Shown in pieces: positions 53,066 to 61,753 of a DNA stretch of 64,000 nucleotides. The translations under genes were made by a program, and so were the position numbers. The stretch is from Altererythrobacter sp. BO-6 (GTDB lineage Bacteria; Pseudomonadota; Alphaproteobacteria; Sphingomonadales; Sphingomonadaceae). Position 1 is the stretch's first letter. Each line of letters starts with the position of its first letter. The DNA lies in NCBI RefSeq assembly GCF_011047315.1, contig NZ_CP049259.1, positions 2,046,001-2,110,000 of the forward strand, written 5' to 3'. The notes under the pieces are model-generated. The model was not told where the DNA came from, made no database searches, and saw only the letters and a list, made by a program, of their open reading frames with translations.

Positions 53066-53587
53066 CGAATGAATCTCTATGAAGTGGAGATCGAACGACC
53101 TCACGGCGCCGCACGAGGCTACATAGTAGCGCCCACCGAAGAACGCGCTGCGGAGCTGGTCATCGATCACGAGCTCGACCTCAGCCTGGCTTCCCCGGCG
53201 TTCTCGCTTGAACGGGTCGACGAGACGCTTGCGGAGGATTGGCGCATGGATCTTGATAGCCTGCTTGAAAACGCCCCTGTAGGCTTTGCAAGCTATCGCG
53301 AGCCGCTTGGTTGGATCTCTCATGTGGCATCGGTGCAGATGCTGAAGCTGTTCCGCATCGAGGACAGCCTCGGCGCCGAAACGTTCTTGATCGCCCCCGA
53401 CCGGACCACTGCGTTGGTCATCTACTGCGCCGAGTTCCGCCTCGATGAAGGCGAGGAGCGTCAGGTCAGCGTCTGTGATGGTCTCGCGGGTCTACCAGCC
53501 GATCGACTGCGTAACCTGCCGACGTTGCTGGAGTTCGGTCCGGTGGGGATGGTCGATTTCGACGAGGAGTGCGGCTGGTTGGCCTAG
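53063..53587 (+). CDS. unknown protein, paralogue A of a duplicated unit
   Basis: 174 acidic soluble residues. It is clearly homologous to the protein at 56008-56535 along its whole length (shared LERVDETL, EPLGWI, LLEFGPVGMV). Each protein appears to contain two related halves: LYEVEIERPHGAARGYIVAP near the start and LFRIEDSLGAETFLIAPDRT in the middle, suggesting an internal duplication. No known family is recognised. The upstream start-codon hairpin and the downstream terminator are also shared by the two copies. Confidence 0.8.
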   Translation: MRMNLYEVEIERPHGAARGYIVAPTEERAAELVIDHELDLSLASPAFSLERVDETLAEDWRMDLDSLLENAPVGFASYREPLGWISHVASVQMLKLFRIEDSLGAETFLIAPDRTTALVIYCAEFRLDEGEERQVSVCDGLAGLPADRLRNLPTLLEFGPVGMVDFDEECGWLA

Positions 53588-53604
53588 TAGTGGCGTCGTG
53601 AAAT

Positions 53605-53655
53605 CCTTGCCCTGAATTGGCTTGCCCAAAATTGGTAAGCTGGTTTGGGGCAAGG
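53605..53655. terminator. terminator-like hairpin after paralogue A
   Basis: CCTTGCCC (53605-53612) pairs with GGGCAAGG (53648-53655); the loop repeats ATTGG and TTGCCC segments. The same CCTTGCCCTGAATTGG core follows paralogue B at 56547. It lies between the convergent paralogue A and nuclease genes. Confidence 0.6.
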
Positions 53656-53717
53656 CCGTTTTGCACAAGCTTGACCTGCCATAACCCTCTGATGGCGATC
53701 GTGAGTCCTCGGCCAGT

Positions 53718-54917
53718 TCAATCCATATCCATTACAGTCGCCCTAATGCGCGGCCTGAGCACATTCACCCAACTATCGAGCCTTCCTCGTAGCCATTCGA
53801 ATGCGGCCGCTCGGATTTGTGGATCGCGCAGATCTCCCGCGACCTTCTCTTCGTGGATTTTTTCGACGCCCCGGATCTCGGAGATGGTGGCATCCCCGCC
53901 AAGCTCTTCAAGGACAGCCTCGATGTCCGTCATCAATGCATTAACCGCCGCCTCACCGACGGAGCCTTGTGTGAAAGAGAGCGTAAGGCCGACCCGTCCC
54001 CGGCTAATGTCGCGCCAGACATTGATCCAACAGCTACCCTGCGGCGCTGGCAACATGAAGAACAAGTATCCTAATTTCGCGGGCGTCGGCACCGGCTGCT
54101 CAGGATCATCGAGCGACAGACCGGCAAGAAATTCCTCCCAGAACTTCTGCTGTTCCGTCGTGAGTGACTCCCGATCAGGATCGACTTCGGCGTCGCCTTC
54201 CTCTTCAATCGCATGTCCATCTGGCACGGCGATCACGCTTCTGGTGATCAAGGTCGTGCGAGCAAGAACCCGCGGCGTCACGAGGTGAGAGCCATCGGGC
54301 AAACTAAAGATCGGCATCTCAACCAAGCCGAGCGAAAAATGTAGGCCAAGATGGCCCTGAAGATAGGTAGCGATCGCTTCAACACCCTCACGGATGCCGT
54401 CACCCACAATGAGAAGCAGGAACCGGCCACGGCGCAGATTCGAAGTCAGCGCGTCATTGAATTGGATCTCGTCAACTTGGTGGCCAGCGTCCGCGAGCAG
54501 TTTAAGCAACGGATTGCCGGGCAGGTCTGTCCGCTTGGCCACCTCGCGCTGGAGATCCGACGAGGACCACCGGCTGAGTTCCTTCGCATAGTCAAGAATC
54601 TGCCCGACCACCTCGCGGCGCCCTTCCGGATTTCTCCAGAGCTTGCATTCCACAATGATTGGGAGACCTGAAGGGGTGATCAGGAGATTATCAATTGGCC
54701 CTGCCAAGGTGTTGAGCTCGCGGCAAACTGCCACCGGCGAAACAAAGACAGGGTCGATTTCGCTAACTGGAAGACATTCTGGATGGGCGTGAACAAACGC
54801 CTGGATTTGAGCCTCACTGAAGCTTCCGTCGCCTGAAGTGGACAAATTGAGCTGCCTGAGCGCCCCAGTCGTTCCATCGGTAGAAACGAGGATTGGCGAA
54901 GTGTGTTGCCTCGACAT
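53718..54917 (-). CDS. PD-(D/E)XK nuclease-like protein
   Basis: 399 residues from the ATG at 54917; a TTG at 55019 could extend it. The nuclease core is IDNLLITPSGLPIIVECKLW (Asp, then Glu-x-Lys near residue 89), followed by a Gln in VVGQILDYAKEL, as in NucS/RecB-type enzymes. The C-terminal 130 residues (SCWINVWRDISRGRVGLTLS) resemble DUF4268-type domains of nuclease proteins. It probably cleaves foreign or damaged DNA. Divergent from the EEP gene across 214 bases, and bracketed by the two paralogous units. Confidence 0.82.
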   Translation of the reverse strand: MSRQHTSPILVSTDGTTGALRQLNLSTSGDGSFSEAQIQAFVHAHPECLPVSEIDPVFVSPVAVCRELNTLAGPIDNLLITPSGLPIIVECKLWRNPEGRREVVGQILDYAKELSRWSSSDLQREVAKRTDLPGNPLLKLLADAGHQVDEIQFNDALTSNLRRGRFLLLIVGDGIREGVEAIATYLQGHLGLHFSLGLVEMPIFSLPDGSHLVTPRVLARTTLITRSVIAVPDGHAIEEEGDAEVDPDRESLTTEQQKFWEEFLAGLSLDDPEQPVPTPAKLGYLFFMLPAPQGSCWINVWRDISRGRVGLTLSFTQGSVGEAAVNALMTDIEAVLEELGGDATISEIRGVEKIHEEKVAGDLRDPQIRAAAFEWLRGRLDSWVNVLRPRIRATVMDMD

Positions 54918-55131
54918 CGACCTGTATGCCCCTTTTGCGAGATAAGGGTCTCGTGTTGAACGATCGCCGCCGCTGATAGATTGCTCATTCGTCGACCGAT
55001 AGGCGTGCTCGAATGGCAATATCAGCGTGACTGGTTTTCAGTGTGACACCATCGGAATGAGCTTGTCCAGAACTGGCAATGCGCATGAGTGCGGGCTTTC
55101 AGGTAACGAGCCGTTTGGCTAAGGTCTCCAT

Positions 55132-55863
55132 GTGGCAATCAAAGATCGCTCTGTGACCATTTCGACGTGGAACTTGGCCTGGGCGACGCCCGGCTCAGAC
55201 GCCCTCGATACAATGCTGGCTAGGCTCGCGTCCCATGAGCCACAGATCATTTGTCTGACCGAAGGCTACACTGGCGGCGTTCCTGACTACGGCTACGTAA
55301 TTACAGGCGAAGCTGATTGGGGTTACTCATCCCCGGCTGATCGCCGCAAGGTGATGCTCTGGAGTAAATCACCATGGCGCGAGGTCGACCAGCTTGGCCA
55401 CGCAGATTTGCCAAGCGGCCGTTTCGTGTCGGGCGTAACCGACACAGACATAGGTCCGTTAAGAATGATCGGGGTCTGCATTCCATGGCGCGACGCCCAT
55501 GTTAGAACCGGGCGTCGCGACCGGGAGCCATGGCAAGATCATCTGACTTATCTTGATGGCCTGGGTCCCCTTCTGGAAGATCGCACCACCAGAACCGTGC
55601 TCCTTGGCGACTTCAACCAGCGGATGCCCCGACGATGGTCACCGGAGCACGTCTATGAACGGCTTGTCACGACCCTTGGCAGTCAGTTCGAGGTTGTAAG
55701 CAGGGGGCGACTGGAGCCAGTAAGAGCTCAAGCGATTGATCATATCGCCATCTCAAGCGATCTTCGCGCCGAGGCTGTAAGGTCATTGTCCAACACCGAC
55801 GATCAAGGCCGAGAGCTGAGCGATCATTTTGGGGTATCTGCGACGATATCGGTTGCGTCATAG
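55132..55863 (+). CDS. endonuclease/exonuclease/phosphatase (EEP) family protein
   Basis: 243 residues from a GTG. It has the EEP metal and catalytic residues: Asn in STWNLAW (near 13), Glu in ICLTEGY (near 43), Asp-x-Asn in LLGDFNQRMP (near 162), AIDHIAISS and the final SDHFGV. It could act on DNA, RNA or phosphoesters; there is no signal peptide, so it is cytoplasmic. Paired head-to-head with the PD-(D/E)XK gene inside the paralogue-flanked segment. Confidence 0.87.
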   Translation: MAIKDRSVTISTWNLAWATPGSDALDTMLARLASHEPQIICLTEGYTGGVPDYGYVITGEADWGYSSPADRRKVMLWSKSPWREVDQLGHADLPSGRFVSGVTDTDIGPLRMIGVCIPWRDAHVRTGRRDREPWQDHLTYLDGLGPLLEDRTTRTVLLGDFNQRMPRRWSPEHVYERLVTTLGSQFEVVSRGRLEPVRAQAIDHIAISSDLRAEAVRSLSNTDDQGRELSDHFGVSATISVAS

Positions 55864-55976
55864 TCAGCCGCCACGGCGGCCTATGGGTAGCGCACGGCAT
55901 GACCCATGGCCCCCGCAAATTCCCATCACGCCCACCATCGAAGCCACCCGCTTCCATCGCGGTGCTCACCTAACCT

Positions 55977-56011
55977 GCATGCATCACAACACGAAAGGAC
56001 ATGATGCATGC
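55977..56011 (+). promoter_or_regulatory. stem-loop over the start codon of the second paralogous gene
   Basis: GCATGCATCA (55977-55986) and TGATGCATGC (56002-56011) pair perfectly around a 15-base loop with AAAGGA. The start codon at 56008 is in the stem. The 38 bases before it match paralogue A's upstream at 29 positions by hand alignment. Confidence 0.7.
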
Positions 56012-56535
56012 GTTTTGAATTGTATAAGGTTGAAATCACGCGCGCCGACAGGCCGGTCACAGGCTATGTCGTTGCTTCCGACGAACAGCGAGCCTCCGAG
56101 ATCGTCGTCGAGCACGAGATCGGCGTGAACCAGCAAAACCAAGGCTTCACGCTTGAACGTGTCGACGAGACACTACCGAATGATCAACGCAAGGGCCTCG
56201 ATGTCCTGCTGGAGAGCGCTCCGGCGGGCATTGCGAGCTGGTGTGAGCCATTGGGGTGGATCACCCATGCAGAACCCGTTCACAAGTTACACCTGTTCAG
56301 GATCGAGGAGATCGGCGGAGAGGATCGCTTCATCATCGCACCAAGTGCCGACGTTGCTGCCAGGATCCACGGTGTATGCGCAGTGGGTCCGGACAATGCC
56401 ATCAGCATGTTCCGTATCCATGATGGTCTCGTGGGGCTCCGGAACGAAGCGCTGCGTGGATTGCCAGCGCTGCTCGAATTCGGGCCAGTCGGTATGGTGT
56501 CATGGGATGATAAGAGCGGCTGGTCGCTCGACTAG
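56008..56535 (+). CDS. unknown protein, paralogue B of a duplicated unit
   Basis: 175 residues, homologous to 53063-53587 (LERVDETL, EPLGWI, LLEFGPVGMV shared). It also shows two related halves (LYKVEITRADRPVTGYVVAS and LFRIEEIGGEDRFIIAPSAD). The conserved Trp-Gly-Trp region and the acidic C-terminus (SWDDKSGW) vary most. Function unknown. It may be an immunity-like or antagonist protein for the adjoining nucleases, but this is speculation from position only. Confidence 0.8.
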   Translation: MRFELYKVEITRADRPVTGYVVASDEQRASEIVVEHEIGVNQQNQGFTLERVDETLPNDQRKGLDVLLESAPAGIASWCEPLGWITHAEPVHKLHLFRIEEIGGEDRFIIAPSADVAARIHGVCAVGPDNAISMFRIHDGLVGLRNEALRGLPALLEFGPVGMVSWDDKSGWSLD

Positions 56536-56541
56536 CCTGCC

Positions 56542-56587
56542 AAAAACCTTGCCCTGAATTGGTAAGTCGATTTGGGGCAAGGTTTTT
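56542..56587 (+). terminator. terminator hairpin after paralogue B
   Basis: AAAAACCTTGCCC (56542-56554) pairs perfectly with GGGCAAGGTTTTT (56575-56587): a 13-bp stem with U-tracts for both strands, beginning 6 bases past the stop. A partial third copy of its GCCCTGAATTGG core lies at about 56610. Confidence 0.85.
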
Positions 56588-56696
56588 CGATTCATATCGG
56601 TGAGTATCGCCCTGAATTGGTTGCCAGTTGCCGGGCTCCTCGGCACATATGGTCGCGTGAAGACTCCGAAACCACCAAAAACAAAAGAGTCATAGA

Positions 56697-57677
56697 ATGA
56701 GCGAATTGAACCCGACGGAGCAATTTCGACTTCGCTTTGCGCAGTTGCGAGGTGCGTGCAATGACAGCCCAAGCGCACTGATCACTTTCTTTCGTGAAAA
56801 AGCCTCACTGGTGGAATTGGCATGGCGTGCCGATAGCGCCGCGAACCTGATCGATAGAGCCAGCGCCTTTCGTAAGATTCATGCGCAGGTGACGCCGGAA
56901 TTCATGGTAGATTGGAGGGCTTACAATCAGCATTGGCGGGCCCAAGTAAGTTATGTCATCGCCGCAAATTTGGATGATCAATTCGGCGATCCCGAAATGT
57001 CCTTTCCGCCATTCGAGATTTTTGCCGCCAAGCACGAGAAGGCCTCTAGCCGTGAATCTGCCAACGCGGAGTTCGAGAATGAATTCATCGCGGAATTCCA
57101 TGATGGGGCCAAGGCAATAGAGGAGCTGAAGTCACTCCTGGAGCAGCAGGCAGTCGATTGGTTCGATCCGGATTTCATGTTCATACCCAACACCTACAGG
57201 ATCGGTGTTCAGGCCCTTGAGTATTTTGAGCAAGTGATCGGCATAGACTTTGACGGAGCATTTGATCGCTGGAACAACCTACCTGTCGTGTTCGTGCCCA
57301 GGCATGTATCCGACAAGCACGGCCTAACTTCTAAGGCTGGACTGTATGCGCTGTTCAATGAGGCTGTCCGCTCATACGTCGCTGGAGCACCAGCCGCAGC
57401 CGCTGCCATGTGTAGGGCAATTTTGGAACTTGTGCTCAAGAAGCACTATCTCGCTGACGAACAGACCGATTTCGTTAGCTTGAAGAAGCTGATCAACATT
57501 GCGGTCGCACGATACTCATTCATTGATGGCCAGGGTATGCATTCGTTCCGCGAGAATGCGAACGCAATCCTGCATGGCTACGTCACCACTGAAAGTAGTT
57601 TGGCGATCAGTGACCAAGCCATGCTGAAGATCTTCCAAGACCTGAAGCACTTCATCGAGGAGGCACCGGAAACGTGA
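56697..57677 (+). CDS. DUF4145/HEPN-like protein
   Basis: 326 residues. The N-terminal 180 residues are not recognised. The C-terminal part (about 215-320) matches the DUF4145 pattern: YVAGAPAAAAAMCRAILELV, LKKLINIAVAR, then RENANAILHGY, which keeps the Arg...Asn...His spacing of the HEPN-type signature (RxxGNxxxH, with Ala for Gly). HEPN-like domains are often RNases in defence systems. It overlaps the next PD-(D/E)XK gene by four bases (GTGA), so the two are coupled. Confidence 0.75.
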   Translation: MSELNPTEQFRLRFAQLRGACNDSPSALITFFREKASLVELAWRADSAANLIDRASAFRKIHAQVTPEFMVDWRAYNQHWRAQVSYVIAANLDDQFGDPEMSFPPFEIFAAKHEKASSRESANAEFENEFIAEFHDGAKAIEELKSLLEQQAVDWFDPDFMFIPNTYRIGVQALEYFEQVIGIDFDGAFDRWNNLPVVFVPRHVSDKHGLTSKAGLYALFNEAVRSYVAGAPAAAAAMCRAILELVLKKHYLADEQTDFVSLKKLINIAVARYSFIDGQGMHSFRENANAILHGYVTTESSLAISDQAMLKIFQDLKHFIEEAPET

Positions 57678-58591
57678 GTGATCTTAAACTCTTCCAGTCT
57701 AAGGAAAGCGCGCTGTGCGAGCTAGAAAGCTCCTCGGCACCACTGGGAAAGGGCCTTCAGACTCTGTTCGAGAAGAACCTCGATACGCTGCTAGGCGTGC
57801 GCTTCCTCGCCAGCGAATATGTGACCTCCCATGGCGGGCGTATGGACACGCTCGGTGTTGATGAGAACGGCTATCCCGTAATCATAGAATACAAGCGTGA
57901 TCGTTCCGAGAACGTCATAAACCAGGGGTTGTTCTACCTCGACTGGCTGATGGACCACCGCGGTGATTTCGAGATCCTTGTGCGAGATCATTATGGCAAG
58001 GAAGCCGCCGAGCAGATCGAATGGAGTGCCCCACGCCTGATCTGTATAGCTGCAGACTTCACCAAGTATGATGAGCATGCAGTCAAGCAGATGGGCCGTA
58101 ACATCGAGCTGATCCGCTATCGCAAGTTTGGTGATGACCTCTTGCTGCTGGAGCTACTTACAGCAGTGTCCGCCTCAGCGTCGATGAAGGGCACTGTCAC
58201 GCCTTCCAAATCCAGCTCTATATCGAGCACGTCCTACAAGACGGTATCCGAATACATTGACGATATGGGGCCAAAGCTCGTCGAGTTGTTTGCTGACGTT
58301 GAGAGCTTCCTGCTCGGTCAGGGAGACGATGTCACCAAGAAGGTGACGCGCTTTTACGTCGCTTACCGTAGAATAAAAAACTTCGCATGCGTTGAGGTTC
58401 GTCCCACACTAAACCAGCTCAAGATGTTCCTCAAAATCAATCCGGACACGGTAGTCCTGGAGGATGGATTCTCCCGTGATGTCCGCAAAATCGGCCACTT
58501 TGGCACGGGTGATCTCGAACTGACGATTGGTTCGAGCGAGGACTTCGAGAAAGCGAAGCCACTGATCCTGCGATCCTATGAGGAAAGTTGA
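57674..58591 (+). CDS. PD-(D/E)XK nuclease-like protein with DUF5655-type C-terminus
   Basis: 305 residues from a GTG that overlaps the previous stop. N-terminal nuclease fold: SHGGRMDTLGVDENGYPVII then EYKRDRSENVINQGLFYLDW, with Asp, Glu-x-Lys (near 72-74) and Gln in the expected order. The C-terminal 110 residues (YIDDMGPKLVELFADVESFL, RVTRFYVAYRRIKNFACVEV) match the DUF5655-type domain that follows such nucleases. Likely cuts DNA; partner of the HEPN-like protein. The 236 bases after it hold no supportable gene. Confidence 0.82.
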   Translation: MSDLKLFQSKESALCELESSSAPLGKGLQTLFEKNLDTLLGVRFLASEYVTSHGGRMDTLGVDENGYPVIIEYKRDRSENVINQGLFYLDWLMDHRGDFEILVRDHYGKEAAEQIEWSAPRLICIAADFTKYDEHAVKQMGRNIELIRYRKFGDDLLLLELLTAVSASASMKGTVTPSKSSSISSTSYKTVSEYIDDMGPKLVELFADVESFLLGQGDDVTKKVTRFYVAYRRIKNFACVEVRPTLNQLKMFLKINPDTVVLEDGFSRDVRKIGHFGTGDLELTIGSSEDFEKAKPLILRSYEES

Positions 58592-58827
58592 GTAACAACT
58601 CGTATGGTAGGGAATGCTGCTGTGACCAAACAGTCATGGATGTGATCGCCCGCGGGACAAGTTCTGGAGGTCTTAGATGGCATTACAAAGCTTCAGGGGG
58701 ATGGTGCCGATCAGCGGGTGCGGATTGGCTTTTTCCCATCCACCGCCAGCCTCCGCATTTAGGGCTACTCTAATAAATTTGGGTCGGTCTTTTCTGCCTT
58801 ACTTACAGATATTTCCCACACCACTGA

Positions 58828-61740
58828 GTGCTGACACTTGACCAAGTCGTCCCACTGCTCGAACAAACCTCACAAGATCAGTCAGGCATTGTGAATAGCA
58901 AGTTGTTTACGAAATTCCACGGTCACTATCAGGCCCACAAGTTGACGCTCGCAGGGCTTGATGACGATGCCTTTGCTCGGTCACTGACCTCGGCCCGTGT
59001 TCAGATGAACCCGCACCAGGTCGAGGCGGCGCTGTTTGCCTTGAAGTCCCCGCTGTCGAAAGGTGTTCTGCTTGCTGACGAAGTCGGCTTGGGCAAGACC
59101 ATCGAGGCAGGGTTGGTGCTTTCGCAGCGGTGGGCGGAGCACAAGCGACGCATTATCCTGATTGTCCCGGCATCACTGAGAAAACAATGGCAGCAGGAGC
59201 TCTACGAGAAATTTTCGCTCCGGTCCGAGATAATGGAGGCGTCGACCTATAAGGCCCTCCAGAAGCAGGGGCACATCCATCCCTTCTCGGCTGCTCAAGG
59301 CATCATCATATGCTCTTATGAATTTGCCGCGCGGAAAGCAGACGAACTCCGCGCTATTGATTGGGACCTGGTTATCTTCGACGAGGCCCACAGGTTGCGG
59401 AACGTCTTCAAGAAGGACGGGTCTGCACGAGCGAAGGAGCTCAAGAAGGCGCTCCAGGACAGTTTCAAGATCTTGTTGACGGCCACGCCGCTGCAGAACT
59501 CGCTGATGGAGCTGTTCGGCATCGTTTCGATGATCGACGAAAACCACTTCGGCGGAGCCAATGCCTTCAGGACCCAGTATGCATCAGGGGCCAAGTCAGC
59601 AGTCGCGCTGGATGGTCTCAGGGAACGGCTGAAGCCGATTTGCCAGCGAACCTTGCGAAAGCAGGTCCAAGAGGCGGGGCACATCAGCTTTGTTCGGCGA
59701 AATGCCCAGACCTTCCATTTCGAGCCAGGCGATGCCGAGCAGGCGCTCTATGAGCAACTCTCCAAGTTTCTCCAGCGCAACGACACGGTGTCCTATGGTG
59801 ACCGTGCCAACGCCCTTGTCATCCTGCAGGTTCGCAAGATTCTCGGCTCATCGACGTTCGCGGTTGCGCGATACCTCGAAACGCTGATTGCCAGGCTGAA
59901 GTCGAGGAAAGCTGCGACGCTTTCGATGACCGACGACATCGATGCGATGAGCGAGCTCGCGGAGGAAGAGGACGAAGAACTCGACGACGATGCCGAGATC
60001 CAGATCACTGCAGAAATGATCGAGGCGGAGATCGAGGAGCTTGCGGGTTATCTCACTCTCGCAAACTCGATCGAGAAGAACGCCAAGGGTGAAGAGCTAC
60101 TGAAGCAGCTCCCCAAGGTCCTCAACGAAATCGAAGGAAAGGGCGGCGCGCGGAAGGCCGTGATCTTCACGGAGAGTGTCCGCACCCAGCACTACCTTCG
60201 CGATCTGCTTGAGCAGCATGGGTATGCCGGTCGCGTGGTGCTGATGAACGGCTCCAACAATGACGAGCAAAGCCGGCGCACATATTCAGAGTGGCTTGAG
60301 CGGCATCGGGGCACAGACAAAGTTTCCGGCTCCAAGACAGCCGATATGAAGGCGGCAATCGTCGAGGCCTTCAAGGGCGACGACAAGACTATCCTGATCG
60401 CGACCGAGAGCGGCGCAGAAGGCATCAACCTTCAGTTCTGCTCGCTGCTCGTCAATTTCGACCTTCCCTGGAATCCGCAACGGGTGGAGCAACGTATTGG
60501 CCGTTGTCACCGCTATGGTCAGAAGATCGACGTCACGGTCGTCAACATGCTCAACCTGCGCAATCAGACCGAGGTTCGTATCCATGAACTGCTGAGCGAA
60601 AAGTTTCACCTGTTCGAAGGGGTCTTCGGAGCCAGCGACGAGGTTCTTGGGACGCTTTCTAGCGGTGTCGATTTCGAAAAGCAGGTCCTCGAAATCGTGC
60701 AGAAGGGCCGCACTCCAGAGCAAATCGAGTTCGAGTTCGATGAACTGAAAGCAACGATTCAGGACAAGATCGACGCGGCGTTTGAAGATGCCCGTAACCG
60801 CCTTCTGGGAGAGATGGACGCGACCGTCATTTCCAAGCTGCAGGATCGCGGCAAGGAACTGGCACGAATCCTCCCGGAGTTTGTCCAGCGAACGTTGATT
60901 GCCGCACACGCCGAGCTGGACGGGGCGCAGTTCGACCATCCTGGCGACGATACGTTTCGCTATGAAGGCCGGACTTACACAACCAAATGGCCGCAGGCGG
61001 ACGAAGAAGACTGGCAGTTCTTCCGCGTCAATGATGGGCTGTGTGCCGAGATGATCGAGGCGGCAAAGGCACGTGACCACACACAGACGCTGGGCTCGCT
61101 TGTCTTCCGTCCTGCTCAGTATCCCTATGAAGGGCAGGTCGGCGCCATCCGTGACCTGGTGGGCGAAAGCGGCTGGCTGCGCGTCTTCAAGGCTACCATG
61201 CCCACCCCCGATGCTTTGCGGGAAGAGCTGCTGATCGCCTGTGTCACAGACGATGGTCGCACCCTTCCACAACGCGTGGCAGACCAGCTATTCATTGTCC
61301 CGGCAGAGGATGCAGGAGCACCAGCTGCTGCGCCCCCGGAGGAAACACTCAAAACGATCGAGGAAGAACAATTCGGCGAATTCTCCGACCGCGTCCTGAG
61401 CGAGAACGAACAGTGGATCGATGCAGAGAGTGAACGGTTGGATCGCTACGCCGAAGACCTCGAAATCGAGTTCGACGCGCAGATCGACGAGCTTGCGAAC
61501 GAGGTGAAGGAACTGCGCAAGCAATCACGCGCGGCTGGCATCAGCATGGAGGAAAAGCTGGCTTTCAAGCGCAAGATCAAGCGGCTCGAGGATGACATCG
61601 ATGAGCTGAAGCTGACCAAGTTCCAGAAGCGCAAGGAAGCGCGACAGAAGGTCGAGGACATGCTCGATGACTTCGCGGCGCAGTTGAACCTGAAGCCCGA
61701 AATCAAGCCGCTCTTCACGCTTCGCTGGGCTGTGGAATAG
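58828..61740 (+). CDS. SNF2-family DNA translocase/helicase
   Basis: 970 residues from a GTG at 58828; the ribosome site is weak. Superfamily 2 motifs: Q/I region, LLADEVGLGKTIEAGLVLSQ (Walker A near 84-91), VIFDEAHRLRN (near 182), LLTATPLQNSLMELFGIVSM, then the C-terminal lobe with ATESGAEGINLQFC and QRIGRCHRYGQ (motif VI near 556-566). An acidic insertion (EEEDEELDDDAE) splits the lobes. A long C-terminal coiled coil (about 840-950) follows. It opens a three-gene operon with a GcrA-domain protein and a methyltransferase and resembles helicases of anti-phage systems. Confidence 0.93.
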   Translation: MLTLDQVVPLLEQTSQDQSGIVNSKLFTKFHGHYQAHKLTLAGLDDDAFARSLTSARVQMNPHQVEAALFALKSPLSKGVLLADEVGLGKTIEAGLVLSQRWAEHKRRIILIVPASLRKQWQQELYEKFSLRSEIMEASTYKALQKQGHIHPFSAAQGIIICSYEFAARKADELRAIDWDLVIFDEAHRLRNVFKKDGSARAKELKKALQDSFKILLTATPLQNSLMELFGIVSMIDENHFGGANAFRTQYASGAKSAVALDGLRERLKPICQRTLRKQVQEAGHISFVRRNAQTFHFEPGDAEQALYEQLSKFLQRNDTVSYGDRANALVILQVRKILGSSTFAVARYLETLIARLKSRKAATLSMTDDIDAMSELAEEEDEELDDDAEIQITAEMIEAEIEELAGYLTLANSIEKNAKGEELLKQLPKVLNEIEGKGGARKAVIFTESVRTQHYLRDLLEQHGYAGRVVLMNGSNNDEQSRRTYSEWLERHRGTDKVSGSKTADMKAAIVEAFKGDDKTILIATESGAEGINLQFCSLLVNFDLPWNPQRVEQRIGRCHRYGQKIDVTVVNMLNLRNQTEVRIHELLSEKFHLFEGVFGASDEVLGTLSSGVDFEKQVLEIVQKGRTPEQIEFEFDELKATIQDKIDAAFEDARNRLLGEMDATVISKLQDRGKELARILPEFVQRTLIAAHAELDGAQFDHPGDDTFRYEGRTYTTKWPQADEEDWQFFRVNDGLCAEMIEAAKARDHTQTLGSLVFRPAQYPYEGQVGAIRDLVGESGWLRVFKATMPTPDALREELLIACVTDDGRTLPQRVADQLFIVPAEDAGAPAAAPPEETLKTIEEEQFGEFSDRVLSENEQWIDAESERLDRYAEDLEIEFDAQIDELANEVKELRKQSRAAGISMEEKLAFKRKIKRLEDDIDELKLTKFQKRKEARQKVEDMLDDFAAQLNLKPEIKPLFTLRWAVE

Positions 61741-61753
61741 GGAGGCAACACGA

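Noticed and set aside
53605..56620. CRISPR-like array from the repeated GCCCTGAATTGG cores
   Set aside because: Only three irregularly spaced copies, two of them inside terminator-like hairpins; no spacers and no cas genes.
58592..58827. A 61-codon frame (58588-58773) between the nuclease and the helicase gene
   Set aside because: It overlaps the nuclease stop, has no ribosome site and a Cys/Trp-rich random composition.
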